From Betaproteobacteria bacterium (GTDB lineage: Bacteria > Pseudomonadota > Gammaproteobacteria > Burkholderiales > Burkholderiaceae_E), in assembly GCA_009925965.1 (NCBI GenBank), contig RFPW01000006.1:1-28031 (forward strand): DNA of 28,031 bases, read 5' to 3'. Position numbers and translations under genes: made by a program. Under the pieces are notes generated by a model. It searched no databases and was not told where the DNA came from. It saw only the letters and a program-made list of their open reading frames with translations. Below, piece after piece: positions 1 through 8,009 of this stretch. Numbering within the stretch: the first letter of the stretch is position 1; the number at the start of each line of letters is the position of its first letter.

Positions 1-674
1 TCGGACGAAATCTCGGTGACGATCCGCGCTTTGATCGCTGGTGCTCCCAGATCGACTGCGTTGGTGTCTCGGTCGAATATGGCTTGGCGCCGGAAAACAA
101 ATATCCGGGGCCTCTCGAGGATTGTTATGCGGGCCTGAAGTGGGTGCACGACCACGCCGAACAGCTCGGTGTTGACCCGAAGCGGATCGGTATTGGCGGC
201 GCAAGCGCAGGTGCGGGACTGGCGGCAGGTCTGGCGCTATTGGCCAGGGATCGCGGCGAACTGGCGGTGGCCTTCCAGCTCCTGATTTACCCGATGATTG
301 ATGATCGCCAAGCTACTATTTCAAGTCATTGGAATGATCCGGTCTGGCCCCCCAATGCGAATCGATATGGTTGGGACAGCTATCTCGGCGGTCTCACCGG
401 CGACCAGGTGCCAGCCTACGCGGCACCTGCCCGTGCAACAGATCTTCGGGGTCTGCCGCCCACTTACCTCTCGGTTGGCGCATTGGATGGCTTCTCGGAC
501 GAGGACATTGACTACGGAAACCGGCTACGCCATGCGGGTGTCTCAGTCCAGCTCCATGTCTATGCGGGCGCGCCGCATGGCTTTGACACCCTGGCACCTT
601 CGACTGCGCTCGCTCAGCGGGCGAATCGGGATGTCGTCGAATGGCTGCGGCTGCAATTTGCACAATGCGGGTAG
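1..674 (+). CDS. Alpha/beta hydrolase, HSL-type esterase (5' truncated)
   Basis: The reading frame is open from the window edge (codons start at base 3), so the gene begins outside the window; about 223 residues are visible. The visible part has the YGLAPENKYPG-like segment that follows the oxyanion loop in hormone-sensitive-lipase-type (family IV) esterases. It then has the nucleophile elbow GGASAG near visible residue 68, a candidate catalytic Asp in ALDGFSDEDIDY, and the catalytic His in APHGFD near the C-terminus. The HGGG oxyanion motif expected upstream is not in the window. Members hydrolyse short-chain carboxylic esters in the cytoplasm. It is followed after 121 bp by a Liv-type binding protein on the same strand, so it may belong to the same catabolic unit. 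The TTG at base 84 is internal and is not a start. The substrate cannot be told from the sequence. Confidence 0.85.
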   Translation, partial: GRNLGDDPRFDRWCSQIDCVGVSVEYGLAPENKYPGPLEDCYAGLKWVHDHAEQLGVDPKRIGIGGASAGAGLAAGLALLARDRGELAVAFQLLIYPMIDDRQATISSHWNDPVWPPNANRYGWDSYLGGLTGDQVPAYAAPARATDLRGLPPTYLSVGALDGFSDEDIDYGNRLRHAGVSVQLHVYAGAPHGFDTLAPSTALAQRANRDVVEWLRLQFAQCG

Positions 675-795
675 CACCGCGACACGAGGCCTCAGGAAAA
701 CCCGGATTTTCGCGAAACCCCTTAATTTCGAGGTGGAAATGGGGTGCAATGACGCCAGAAATCAGAATCCCACAGGACACACAGGAGACCCAACA

Positions 796-2061
796 ATGAC
801 CCAGGAAATTTCACGTCTTAATCCCTCTCGTCGCGCATTGGTTCAAGGCGCAGGTGCCGCAGGCCTTGCGACCTTGGGTGCACCGATGATTTCGCTGGCA
901 CAGAACAAACCAATCCGGATCGGGATGCCAACGATCCTTTCAGGTCGGGTGGCAATGCTGGGGAATGCTTCGGTCAACGCGGCAACGATGGAGGTTGAGA
1001 AGTTCAATGCGGCTGGCGGGTTGGGCGGTCGCAAGATTGAACTCGTGGTCCGGGACTCAAAGGGCCAGCCGCAGGAGGCGGCGCGAGTCGCGCGCGAGTT
1101 GGTGACGTCCGAAGGCTGTGAAATGCTGTTCGATGGTGAGGCATCGTCCGGCGGCTTTGCGGTGCACGAGGTTGCGCGCGATCTTAAGGTTCTGGTCATT
1201 CACACATGTTCCGAAACCTCGTCGCTGACAGCAGATCCCAAACTCCGTGAAGCCACTGCGTTCCGTTGCGCCAGACAGGGGATTCATGATGCGGTGGTTG
1301 GCGGCGCCTACGCGGCCCAGGTGGCTAAAGAAAAGGGCTTGAAGCGGTGGATGACCGTATCGCCTGATTACGCCTATGGTCGTGACACCACGGCTGAATT
1401 TATTGAATATCTAAAGTACTTCAACAAAGACGTTGAAGTGACTGGCGAGGTCTGGCCAAAGCTTTTTCAGCCTGATTACAGCGAGTCAATCACCCGCTTG
1501 CTGCAGGGCCGCCCACAGGCAATCTATTCGTGCGTCTGGGGCGGGGATCTGACCTCATTCATCGATCAGGCCAGCATTTACGCATTGTTCAAAGACCGAC
1601 AATTTTTCGCTGTGAATATGGCGGATTACGCGGTCCTGACTGCTGTGAAGAGCGTGCCGGGCAACCTGCATTCGGGTAATCGTTATATCAAGAACGTTCC
1701 GGCAACTGCCGCCAACATCGCCTGGTGTAACGCTTACCAGGCCCGCTTCAAAGAACTCCCGCTGAATTGGTCCTGGCAGAATGCAGCCGGAATGCAGTTC
1801 CTGACGACAGCGATCAAAAAAGCCAACAGCACCGATTCCAAGAAGGTGGCCGATGCCCTGCGGGGGTTGACGATCGATTCGCCGTTTGGTGCCAACGGTA
1901 AGCTCACCATGCGCGCTGAGGACAATACAGTGGTGGACTACGCGGTGAGTTGGGGGGCCCTTGACACGGTCGAGCCCTTCATGGACAACCCCGTCAACGG
2001 CAGTTGGAAACTCATCACTGAACTCGAACTTGAATGGAAGAAACGTAAAGGCTTTGCCTAA
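796..2061 (+). CDS. Liv-type ABC transporter substrate-binding protein (system 1), Tat-exported
   Basis: A 421-residue periplasmic binding protein of the branched-chain amino acid/amide type (type I periplasmic fold, Peripla_BP_6). The ATG at 796 is preceded by an AGGAGA ribosome site. It gives an N-terminus NPSRRALVQGAGAAGLA ending in SLAQ, which has the twin-arginine pair and hydrophobic stretch of a Tat signal peptide; the mature part starts near NKPIRIGMP. The frame stays open upstream to 298, but that stretch overlaps the esterase and has no family similarity. The following genes are the matching permeases and ATPases. In such systems the binding protein fixes substrate specificity. Many members bind aromatic or aliphatic acids and amides rather than amino acids, so leucine should not be assumed. 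Confidence 0.92.
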   Translation: MTQEISRLNPSRRALVQGAGAAGLATLGAPMISLAQNKPIRIGMPTILSGRVAMLGNASVNAATMEVEKFNAAGGLGGRKIELVVRDSKGQPQEAARVARELVTSEGCEMLFDGEASSGGFAVHEVARDLKVLVIHTCSETSSLTADPKLREATAFRCARQGIHDAVVGGAYAAQVAKEKGLKRWMTVSPDYAYGRDTTAEFIEYLKYFNKDVEVTGEVWPKLFQPDYSESITRLLQGRPQAIYSCVWGGDLTSFIDQASIYALFKDRQFFAVNMADYAVLTAVKSVPGNLHSGNRYIKNVPATAANIAWCNAYQARFKELPLNWSWQNAAGMQFLTTAIKKANSTDSKKVADALRGLTIDSPFGANGKLTMRAEDNTVVDYAVSWGALDTVEPFMDNPVNGSWKLITELELEWKKRKGFA

Positions 2062-2092
2062 TCGTCTGATCGTCTGATCGCTTGTTCGTCTT
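2061..2092 (+). repeat. 8-bp tandem repeat between binding protein and permease genes
   Basis: Two exact copies of ATCGTCTG (2061-2068 and 2069-2076) are followed by two degenerate copies, ATCGCTTG and TTCGTCTT. The array begins on the last base of the binding-protein stop codon and fills most of the 54-bp gap before the permease gene. No clear hairpin is formed. Confidence 0.7.
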
Positions 2093-2115
2093 CCCGCCGC
2101 TGAACGCAAGTCGAC

Positions 2116-3018
2116 GTGGACCTTGCTGCGCTGATTGATTGCCTGAGTTCGGCCTCTTGTGTCGTGACTCAGGCAAGCACCGGGCTGATTGTCGGGGCAT
2201 TGCTGTTTCTGGTGGCGGCGGGCTTGACCCTGATATTCGGTGTCCTCGGGGTCATCAATTTCGCCCATGGTTCGTTCTACATGCTGGGCGCTTACTTCGC
2301 ACTTTCAGCCTACCGGTTGAGTGCAAATTTCGCGCTCTCGGTCGTGGTCGCGGGTCTCGGCGTTGGCCTTTTTGGGCTCTTACTCGAACGTTTGTTTATG
2401 CGAAGGGTCTACAACGCCGACGTCCTGATGCAGTTGCTCGTTTGTTATGCCTTCATTCTGATTCTGGACGATGTCGTCAAGATCGTCTGGGGGCCCAACT
2501 TTCAGTCTATGGGGATGCCAGAGGCCTTCCAGGCGCCACCGCTCCTGATTGGCGGTGGGGTGGTGCCAATTTTTTACCTCTATTTGATGGCCGCTGCTGG
2601 GTTGATTGCTCTGCTGTTGTGGGTAATCTTGAGCAAGACTCGAATGGGTAAGATTGTGCGGGCGGCTGCCCACAACCCTTCGATGACCTCAGCGCTGGGC
2701 TTAAATACCAGCCTGATCTATGCCGGCGTATTTGCTTTCGGCGGCATGTTGGCGGGTCTGGCGGGTGGATTGGCCGCACCTGTGCGTTCGATGTCGCCCG
2801 GCATGGGCTTTTCGATCCTGATCGAATCGTTCATCGTGACCGTTATTGGTGGGATGGGATCCGTCAGTGGGGCTCTGGTTGGCGCGCTCCTGATCGGTTT
2901 AATTCGCTCGTTTGGTTCGATCGGATTCCCGCTCTTTGTAGAGGGCACGATGTTCTTTGCGATGGCCGTGATCCTGATCGTCAAGCCCAGCGGCTTGCTG
3001 GGTAAGGCAGCGCGATGA
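2116..3018 (+). CDS. Liv-type ABC transporter permease, LivH family (system 1)
   Basis: A 300-residue inner-membrane permease with about eight hydrophobic segments. The stretch GLTLIFGVLGVINFAHGSFYMLGAY is typical of LivH-type subunits (BPD_transp_2 family), and GGMGSVSGALVGALLIG near the C-terminus matches the conserved cytoplasmic-loop region that contacts the ATPases. The start is the GTG at 2116, which gives MDLAALIDCL directly before the first membrane segment. It lies 54 bp after the binding protein and overlaps the next permease by 4 bp (ATGA). It pairs with the LivM-type protein that follows to form the membrane pore of the importer. Confidence 0.92.
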   Translation: MDLAALIDCLSSASCVVTQASTGLIVGALLFLVAAGLTLIFGVLGVINFAHGSFYMLGAYFALSAYRLSANFALSVVVAGLGVGLFGLLLERLFMRRVYNADVLMQLLVCYAFILILDDVVKIVWGPNFQSMGMPEAFQAPPLLIGGGVVPIFYLYLMAAAGLIALLLWVILSKTRMGKIVRAAAHNPSMTSALGLNTSLIYAGVFAFGGMLAGLAGGLAAPVRSMSPGMGFSILIESFIVTVIGGMGSVSGALVGALLIGLIRSFGSIGFPLFVEGTMFFAMAVILIVKPSGLLGKAAR

Positions 3019-3980
3019 GCGCGGCCAGTGCCCGCTCCAGTCTGGGGCGGGATACTTTGTGGGCACTGATTGCCTTAGGGGCTCTGCTGGCAGTTCCTTA
3101 TTTGACCTCGTCGCGAATCGCGCTCGATTTTGGCATCCGTCTCGCGGCCTACGGACTCTTGGCGACCTCGCTCAATATTCTCGTTGGGTACGGCGGGATG
3201 GTCTCATTTGGCCACGCGATGTTTTTTGGTGGTGGTGCGTATGCCTTCGCGCTGAGCTTGCAAAAGACCGGGGCCAGCATCCCTCAGGCGCTTCTGATTG
3301 CACTCTGTTTTAGCGCCGTGATTGGTCTGTTGGTGGGCGCCGTTTGCGTCCGTCTCAAGGAGATCTATTTCTCGTTCCTGACGCTTGCGTTCCAGATGTT
3401 TTTGCATAGCATTATTCTGACTTGGACCACGTTAACGGGTGGCGACCAGGGTCTGACCGGTGGCATTCCGCGCCCGCCGTTCCTGGGTCTCAACCTCGCG
3501 GATCCGGTGCATCTGTATGGGTTTGCCTGCGTGATGGCGGTCGTAGGGCTCTGGTTGATGCGAGCGATTTTGCAGTCGCCCTTTGGTTATACCTTGCGCA
3601 TGGTGCGTGATAACGCCGATCGGGCCCGCTTCCTCGGTATCGCCGTTTGGCGGGTCAAGCTCTCAGCGTTTGTTCTGGCTGCCTGCTTTGCGGGAATGGG
3701 CGGGGTCATCATGGCCTTGTTCGTCTCTGGAGCCTTTCCCGATTTTAGCTACTGGACCATGTCGGGCGAGGCGATCTTCATGATCATGATGGGTGGTATC
3801 CAGGTATTCATTGGGCCGGTGGTTGGCGCGGCTGTGTTGCTGCTTCTGAATGACGCGATCAGTCGTACGACCGAATATCACGGGTTGGTACTCGGACTGG
3901 TGGTCCTTCTATTTGCATTGGGATTCAAGCGGGGCTTGATGGATTTTCTTGGGCAACTCTGGGCGAAACAGCAGCGATGA
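3015..3980 (+). CDS. Liv-type ABC transporter permease, LivM family (system 1)
   Basis: A 321-residue permease with about nine or ten hydrophobic segments. It has the LivM hallmarks LNILVGYGGMVSFGHAMFFGGGAYAFA in the first third, GGDQGLTGGIPRPP in the periplasmic loop, and SPFGYTLRMVRDNADRARFLGI before the last membrane helices. The start ATG overlaps the LivH stop (ATGA at 3015-3018), with an AAGG ribosome site eight bases upstream. Its end overlaps the following dehydrogenase gene in the same way, so the three genes are likely translationally coupled. It forms the permease dimer with the LivH-type partner. Confidence 0.92.
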   Translation: MSAASARSSLGRDTLWALIALGALLAVPYLTSSRIALDFGIRLAAYGLLATSLNILVGYGGMVSFGHAMFFGGGAYAFALSLQKTGASIPQALLIALCFSAVIGLLVGAVCVRLKEIYFSFLTLAFQMFLHSIILTWTTLTGGDQGLTGGIPRPPFLGLNLADPVHLYGFACVMAVVGLWLMRAILQSPFGYTLRMVRDNADRARFLGIAVWRVKLSAFVLAACFAGMGGVIMALFVSGAFPDFSYWTMSGEAIFMIMMGGIQVFIGPVVGAAVLLLLNDAISRTTEYHGLVLGLVVLLFALGFKRGLMDFLGQLWAKQQR

Positions 3981-4759
3981 AACAATCTGAGTTATGTGTG
4001 GTGACAGGGGGCGCTAGCGGGATCGGTGCGGCCTGCGTTCAGCACCTCGTCCGGCGTGGTGATCGGGTCGTGGTCATTGATCTGCCGGGGGCCTGGAATC
4101 CAGCCAAGATAGGGGTCGATGTTGATGCTGTGTACGCGGGCGATGTCACGGATGAGTCTCGGTTACGTCAACTAGCCGACCAGATTCAGGCCGAACATGG
4201 GCCAGTGCAGAGTTTAGTAAATAGTGCTGGAATTTTGCAGCAACGACTACCCCCGGAGAAACTGACTATGGCGGTCTGGGATCGGGTGATTGCCGTCGAT
4301 CAGCGCGGCACTTACCTATCCAGCGTGGTGTTTGGTGAATCAATGGCGCGGCGAGGCTCGGGCGCTATCGTCAACATCGCATCGATCACGGCTTCACGGT
4401 CGGTTCCCTTGCATGCCTATGCGCCCGCGAAGGCAGCGGTGGTCGCAATCACCGAGTGCCTCGCCGCTGAATGGGGACGTTCAGGCGTTCGTGTGAATGC
4501 GGTTTCCCCTGGTTACACCCTAACGGAGGCCCTCCAGGCTGCGATCGATTGCGGCGATCGAAATCCGGATGATCTGAATTCGCAAGCAGCGATGGGCCGC
4601 ATGGTCGACCCGGCCGAAGTGGCGGATGTCGTCGGCTTCCTGCTCTCCAATGCCGCTCGCGCAATCACCGGAGTCAATCTGCCCGTCGATGCGGGTTGGC
4701 TGGTGGGTTCGACCTGGACCACTTATGGCGGTATTCCCGCTGCGCGTATCCGGGATTGA
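3977..4759 (+). CDS. Short-chain dehydrogenase/reductase (classical SDR)
   Basis: A 260-residue classical SDR. Residues 10-17 are TGGASGIG (cofactor loop), Asp35 at the end of beta-2 points to NAD(H) rather than NADP(H), N82-S-A-G85 is the structural NAG-type motif, and Y148-x3-K152 is the catalytic pair. The catalytic Ser is probably S136. The C-terminal GVNLPVDAGWLVGS is the usual SDR ending. It would interconvert an alcohol and a ketone in the cytoplasm. Its position is unusual: it lies between the permease and ATPase genes of a Liv transporter, overlaps the LivM gene by 4 bp, and ends 2 bp before the LivG start. This strongly suggests that its substrate is the transported compound or a product of it. 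Exact substrate unknown. Confidence 0.9.
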   Translation: MKQSELCVVTGGASGIGAACVQHLVRRGDRVVVIDLPGAWNPAKIGVDVDAVYAGDVTDESRLRQLADQIQAEHGPVQSLVNSAGILQQRLPPEKLTMAVWDRVIAVDQRGTYLSSVVFGESMARRGSGAIVNIASITASRSVPLHAYAPAKAAVVAITECLAAEWGRSGVRVNAVSPGYTLTEALQAAIDCGDRNPDDLNSQAAMGRMVDPAEVADVVGFLLSNAARAITGVNLPVDAGWLVGSTWTTYGGIPAARIRD

Positions 4760-4761
4760 CC

Positions 4762-5517
4762 GTGCTGAGAGTCGAGCACCTCCGGAAGTCGTTTGGCGGT
4801 GTCGTCGCAACGGCCGACGTGTCGATTGATTTTCCAGCGGGTTCGCTGAGCGCCGTGATTGGGCCCAACGGTGCGGGTAAGACGACGTTTTTCAATCTGA
4901 TTTCGGGGGCCCTGAAGCCAGATTCAGGTCAGATCATTCTGAACGGCGAAAACATTGTCGGTTTGAGCGATACAGAGATTGTCCGCAAAGGAATCGGCCG
5001 TGCCTTTCAGGTAGCCAAACTGTTCAAGTCACTCACGGTGGAAGAGTCCCTCCGGGGCGCTCTACTGTCGACGTTGGGGCGATCGCTGCAAATGCATGGC
5101 CGATTTCCCCTGGTCCAGACCCACGACCGAGCGTGGGCCATCATGGAGCAACTAGGCCTCGCTTCCAAGGCTCACGTGATCAGCGGCAATCTCTCGCATG
5201 GAGATCAAAAGCTTCTGGACATGGCACTCGCACTGGTCCTCGAGCCTAAAGTTCTACTGCTTGACGAACCGGTTGCCGGGATGGGGCCTGAGGAGCGGGA
5301 GCAGATGATCCAGACAGTGCATGCACTCTGGAAGAAGGGTGGCTTGACCGTTGTTCTGATCGAACATGATATGGATGTAGTTTTTAGCATTTCCCAGACG
5401 ATCCATGTGCTGTGCTACGGCAAGCTATTGGCACAGGGCAATGCCGATGAAATCCGCAATAACCCAGCGGTCATCGAAGCCTACCTGGGGACTCCCCGCG
5501 AGGCTCACGGTGGCTGA
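4762..5517 (+). CDS. Liv-type ABC transporter ATPase, LivG family (system 1)
   Basis: A 251-residue nucleotide-binding subunit. Walker A GPNGAGKT is at residues 34-41, the signature LSHGDQ at 144-149 (a form common in LivG), Walker B VLLLDEP at 164-170 and the switch His at 202. The GTG at 4762 is chosen because it gives MLRVEHLRKSFGG, the normal family N-terminus, and follows the dehydrogenase stop by 2 bp; the frame is open further upstream only within that gene. It hydrolyses ATP with the LivF partner to drive import. The stop overlaps the start region of the next ATPase gene. Confidence 0.92.
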   Translation: MLRVEHLRKSFGGVVATADVSIDFPAGSLSAVIGPNGAGKTTFFNLISGALKPDSGQIILNGENIVGLSDTEIVRKGIGRAFQVAKLFKSLTVEESLRGALLSTLGRSLQMHGRFPLVQTHDRAWAIMEQLGLASKAHVISGNLSHGDQKLLDMALALVLEPKVLLLDEPVAGMGPEEREQMIQTVHALWKKGGLTVVLIEHDMDVVFSISQTIHVLCYGKLLAQGNADEIRNNPAVIEAYLGTPREAHGG

Positions 5518-6223
5518 GGTCGTTTTGCAAGTTGCGGATCTGGATGTCTTCTACGGGACCAGTCAGATTTTGTTTGGCCTCTGCTTTGAGGTGCACAAAG
5601 GCGAAACTGTGGCGCTACTTGGCCGAAACGGTGCCGGTAAAAGCACCACGATGAAGGCCATTGCCGGGGTCATTGAAACGCGCAAGGGGCAAATCAGGCT
5701 CCACGGTCAGGCGATTCTGGGGGTGGGCGCGCATCGGATCGCCCGCGCCGGCATTGGCTATGTGCCCGAAGACCGACAGATCTTTCCTGACCTGACCGTT
5801 CAAGACAACCTTGAGATTGCGATCAAACGTGGCCCCGGTGGCTCTGATGACTGGCCGCTCGAACGAATCTACGACATGTTGCCGTTGTTAGCGCCCCTAA
5901 AAGATCGTCTGGGTGGACAGTTGTCGGGGGGTGAACAGCAGATGCTCACAGTCGGGCGGGCGCTGATGGGAAATCCAAATGTGTTGTTACTCGATGAGCC
6001 GAGTGAGGGACTGGCTCCGATCATGGTTCAACGCATTGGTGATCTCATTGAAACGCTGCGCGCGCTGGGCAAGACGATTGTGTTGGCCGAACAGAACCTT
6101 CAGTTCTGTTTGGGCCTTGCCGACCGTGCGGTCGTCATCGACCGCGGCACGAATGTGTTCGTCGGCAGCATTAAAGAGCTGAACGCTGACGCCGACATCA
6201 AGCAGCGTTACTTATCGGTCTGA
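5510..6223 (+). CDS. Liv-type ABC transporter ATPase, LivF family (system 1)
   Basis: A 237-residue nucleotide-binding subunit. Walker A GRNGAGKS is at residues 38-45, GYVPEDRQIFPDLTVQDNL is the LivF-type Q-loop region, LSGGEQ is at 138-143 and Walker B VLLLDEP at 158-164, followed by SEGLAP, typical of LivF. The start is the GTG at 5510, with a GAGG ribosome site six bases upstream inside the LivG gene; the two genes overlap by 8 bp. It is the last gene of the first transporter operon and ends in a short palindromic spacer facing the convergent monooxygenase gene. Confidence 0.92.
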   Translation: MAEVVLQVADLDVFYGTSQILFGLCFEVHKGETVALLGRNGAGKSTTMKAIAGVIETRKGQIRLHGQAILGVGAHRIARAGIGYVPEDRQIFPDLTVQDNLEIAIKRGPGGSDDWPLERIYDMLPLLAPLKDRLGGQLSGGEQQMLTVGRALMGNPNVLLLDEPSEGLAPIMVQRIGDLIETLRALGKTIVLAEQNLQFCLGLADRAVVIDRGTNVFVGSIKELNADADIKQRYLSV

Positions 6224-6256
6224 TCACGGGGTGCGCGCCTGCGCACGGTCTGATCA
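6217..6256. terminator. Palindromic spacer between convergent genes, possible bidirectional terminator
   Basis: The perfect stem GTGCGC (6231-6236) / GCGCAC (6241-6246) with loop GCCT is framed by two copies of the self-complementary TGATCA (6221-6226 and 6251-6256), which can pair as an outer stem. Each TGATCA supplies the TGA stop of one flanking convergent gene. GGTCTGATCA is also a 10-bp direct repeat. There is no T-run on either side, so intrinsic termination is only a possibility. Confidence 0.45.
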
Positions 6257-7933
6257 ACGCGAACGCGTGAATCCCTCGTAGTGGTTCGCGGTGACCCGGT
6301 TGCAAATGTCGATATAGCGCGCGAACCCCCCCGCGTAGGGCATGAAGACCTGCGGCTTACCTGGAACGTTCGCGCCCAGGTACCAGGAGTGTTTAACCTT
6401 CGCCAGCAGGGTCGCGTTGGCAGCGGCGTTGACTTCCTCGACCCAGTCGTTGGCCGCGTCTTCGTTGGCTTCGATTAGGTTGAGATTCTCGCGTCGGAGG
6501 TGGTCAATGCAGTCGGTAATCCAGTTCACATGTTGCTCAATCGCCGGCGGCAGATTGCACAGAACCGATGGGCTGCCAGGGCCGGTGATCGTGAAAAGGT
6601 TCGGAAACCCAGGGGTCTGCAGGCCTAGATAGGTTCGTGGTCCGGCGCGCCATTCTTCCTGGAGCGTTCGCCCGTTTTTGCCTTCAATCTGGATCTTCAA
6701 CAGTGAACCCGTCATGGCGTCGAAACCCGTCGCAAACACGAGGATGTCGAGCTCAACCTCTCCCGCCGAGGTCTGGACCCCACGTTCGGTGATCCGCTCA
6801 ATCGGCGTCGCACGCAAATCAATCAGATCGACATTGGTTCGATTGTAGGTTTCAAAATAAAACGAATCGATCGGCGGGCGCTTCGCCGCAAATGGGTGAT
6901 CGATGGTGCTGAGAATTTCCGCTTTGACGGGGTCGGCCACCGTGGCGAGGATTTTTTCCCGAATGAAATTGGCAGCGGTTGCGTTGGCCGCCTCATCAAG
7001 CAGCAGGTCGTCAAAGGTCGCGCGGAACTGCAGGCCCCCCTTTTTCCAGGCGGCCTCATAAATGGATTGTCGATCGGCTTCTTCGGTCTGCGCTGCGCGA
7101 CGATCGGCGATCCTGAACGGATGGGCGTTCGTGTTGCTGTTCATGGTGTACCGAATTTCGTCCGAATTCTGCTTCGCGTACTGCTTGAATTCGGGCGTGA
7201 GCGGCGCATTTCGCGCGGGAATACTGTAGTTTGCGGTGCGCTGGAATACGGTTAGGTGAGCTGCTTGCTCGGCGATGACTGGGATCGCCTGAATCCCGGT
7301 TGATCCAGTGCCAATGACACCCACGCGCTGGCCGCTAAAGTCAACGCCTTCGTGCGGCCACTGCCCCGTATGAAACCAGTTGCCACCAAACGAGTCTAAG
7401 CCCGGCATGTTCGGGATGTTGGCGCTCGAGAGGCACCCGACTGCAGTGATCAAGAATCGCGCAGTAAATACGGCGCCCTGCTGGGTGGTGACGACCCAGA
7501 GTTGCTGGTGCGCGTCGAACCTGGCGGATTGAACGCGGGTGTCTAACTGAATGTCGTCACGCAAGTGGAAGCGATCCGCAACGTGATTCAGGTAACGCAA
7601 AATCTCAGGCTGCTGGGGATAGCGTTCGGACCACTCCCACTCGTCGATCAAATCTTTCGAAAAGTAATACATGTAGGAATGGCTTTCGGAATCACATCGT
7701 GCCCCGGGGTACCGGTTCCAGAACCACGTTCCGCCGACTCCGTGACCTGCTTCAAGCACTCGAGCCCTCATGCCAAGACGTTCGCGTAGGCAGTACAACT
7801 GGTACATGCCAGAGAACCCTGCGCCAATAATGATGGCGTCGAGCGGGACTGAGTTGTCCGAATGTCGCAGCGACGGATCGGGCTGCGTCTGAGCGGGCTG
7901 CGTTTGAGCGGGCTGCGTTTGGTCTATCTTCAT
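6254..7933 (-). CDS. Flavin-dependent monooxygenase, Baeyer-Villiger type
   Basis: A 559-residue class B flavoprotein monooxygenase. It shows the FAD Rossmann motif GAGFSG at 37-42, GGTWFWNRYPGARCD at 67-81 (typical of cyclohexanone- and phenylacetone-type enzymes), the Baeyer-Villiger fingerprint FxGxxxHxxxWP at 182-193, and the NADPH Rossmann motif GTGSTG at 208-213. Such enzymes insert oxygen next to a ketone to give an ester or lactone, using NADPH and O2. The N-terminus has three 5-residue repeats ahead of the first domain. It is convergent with the Liv system 1 operon and lies 76 bp downstream of an epoxide-hydrolase-like gene on its own strand. With the nearby dehydrogenase and hydrolases it would fit ketone degradation; the substrate is unknown. 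Confidence 0.92.
   Translation of the reverse strand: MKIDQTQPAQTQPAQTQPDPSLRHSDNSVPLDAIIIGAGFSGMYQLYCLRERLGMRARVLEAGHGVGGTWFWNRYPGARCDSESHSYMYYFSKDLIDEWEWSERYPQQPEILRYLNHVADRFHLRDDIQLDTRVQSARFDAHQQLWVVTTQQGAVFTARFLITAVGCLSSANIPNMPGLDSFGGNWFHTGQWPHEGVDFSGQRVGVIGTGSTGIQAIPVIAEQAAHLTVFQRTANYSIPARNAPLTPEFKQYAKQNSDEIRYTMNSNTNAHPFRIADRRAAQTEEADRQSIYEAAWKKGGLQFRATFDDLLLDEAANATAANFIREKILATVADPVKAEILSTIDHPFAAKRPPIDSFYFETYNRTNVDLIDLRATPIERITERGVQTSAGEVELDILVFATGFDAMTGSLLKIQIEGKNGRTLQEEWRAGPRTYLGLQTPGFPNLFTITGPGSPSVLCNLPPAIEQHVNWITDCIDHLRRENLNLIEANEDAANDWVEEVNAAANATLLAKVKHSWYLGANVPGKPQVFMPYAGGFARYIDICNRVTANHYEGFTRSR
7876..7920 (-). repeat. 15-bp in-frame tandem repeat, three copies, in the monooxygenase N-terminus
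   Basis: Copies lie at 7876-7890, 7891-7905 and 7906-7920. The last two are identical (GAGCGGGCTGCGTTT on the + strand) and the first differs at two bases. They encode a repeated T-Q-P-A-Q unit before the FAD domain, probably an unstructured tail of variable length. Confidence 0.85.
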
Positions 7934-8009
7934 GGCGAAATCATAGCTGACTCGATCCTGCCCGAGCGCGCAGCAGCCGTGCTCGGTTCTGAGTGACCCG
8001 ACGAGGTAA

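Noticed and set aside
733..760. Possible sigma-54 promoter (TGGAAA...TGCAA)
   Set aside because: Spacing between the GG and GC elements is one base short and the -24 half is degenerate.
298..795. Upstream extension of the first binding protein by 166 codons
   Set aside because: It overlaps the esterase in another frame, has no family similarity and would bury the Tat signal; ATG 796 with AGGAGA is a much better start.
1555..2268. Long open frame (237 codons) on the - strand
   Set aside because: It lies opposite the binding protein and permease genes, has no recognisable domain and a composition typical of antisense shadows.
6217..6256. Insertion-sequence end or attachment site
   Set aside because: The repeats are very short, are explained by the two stop codons and the hairpin, and no transposase or integrase is nearby.
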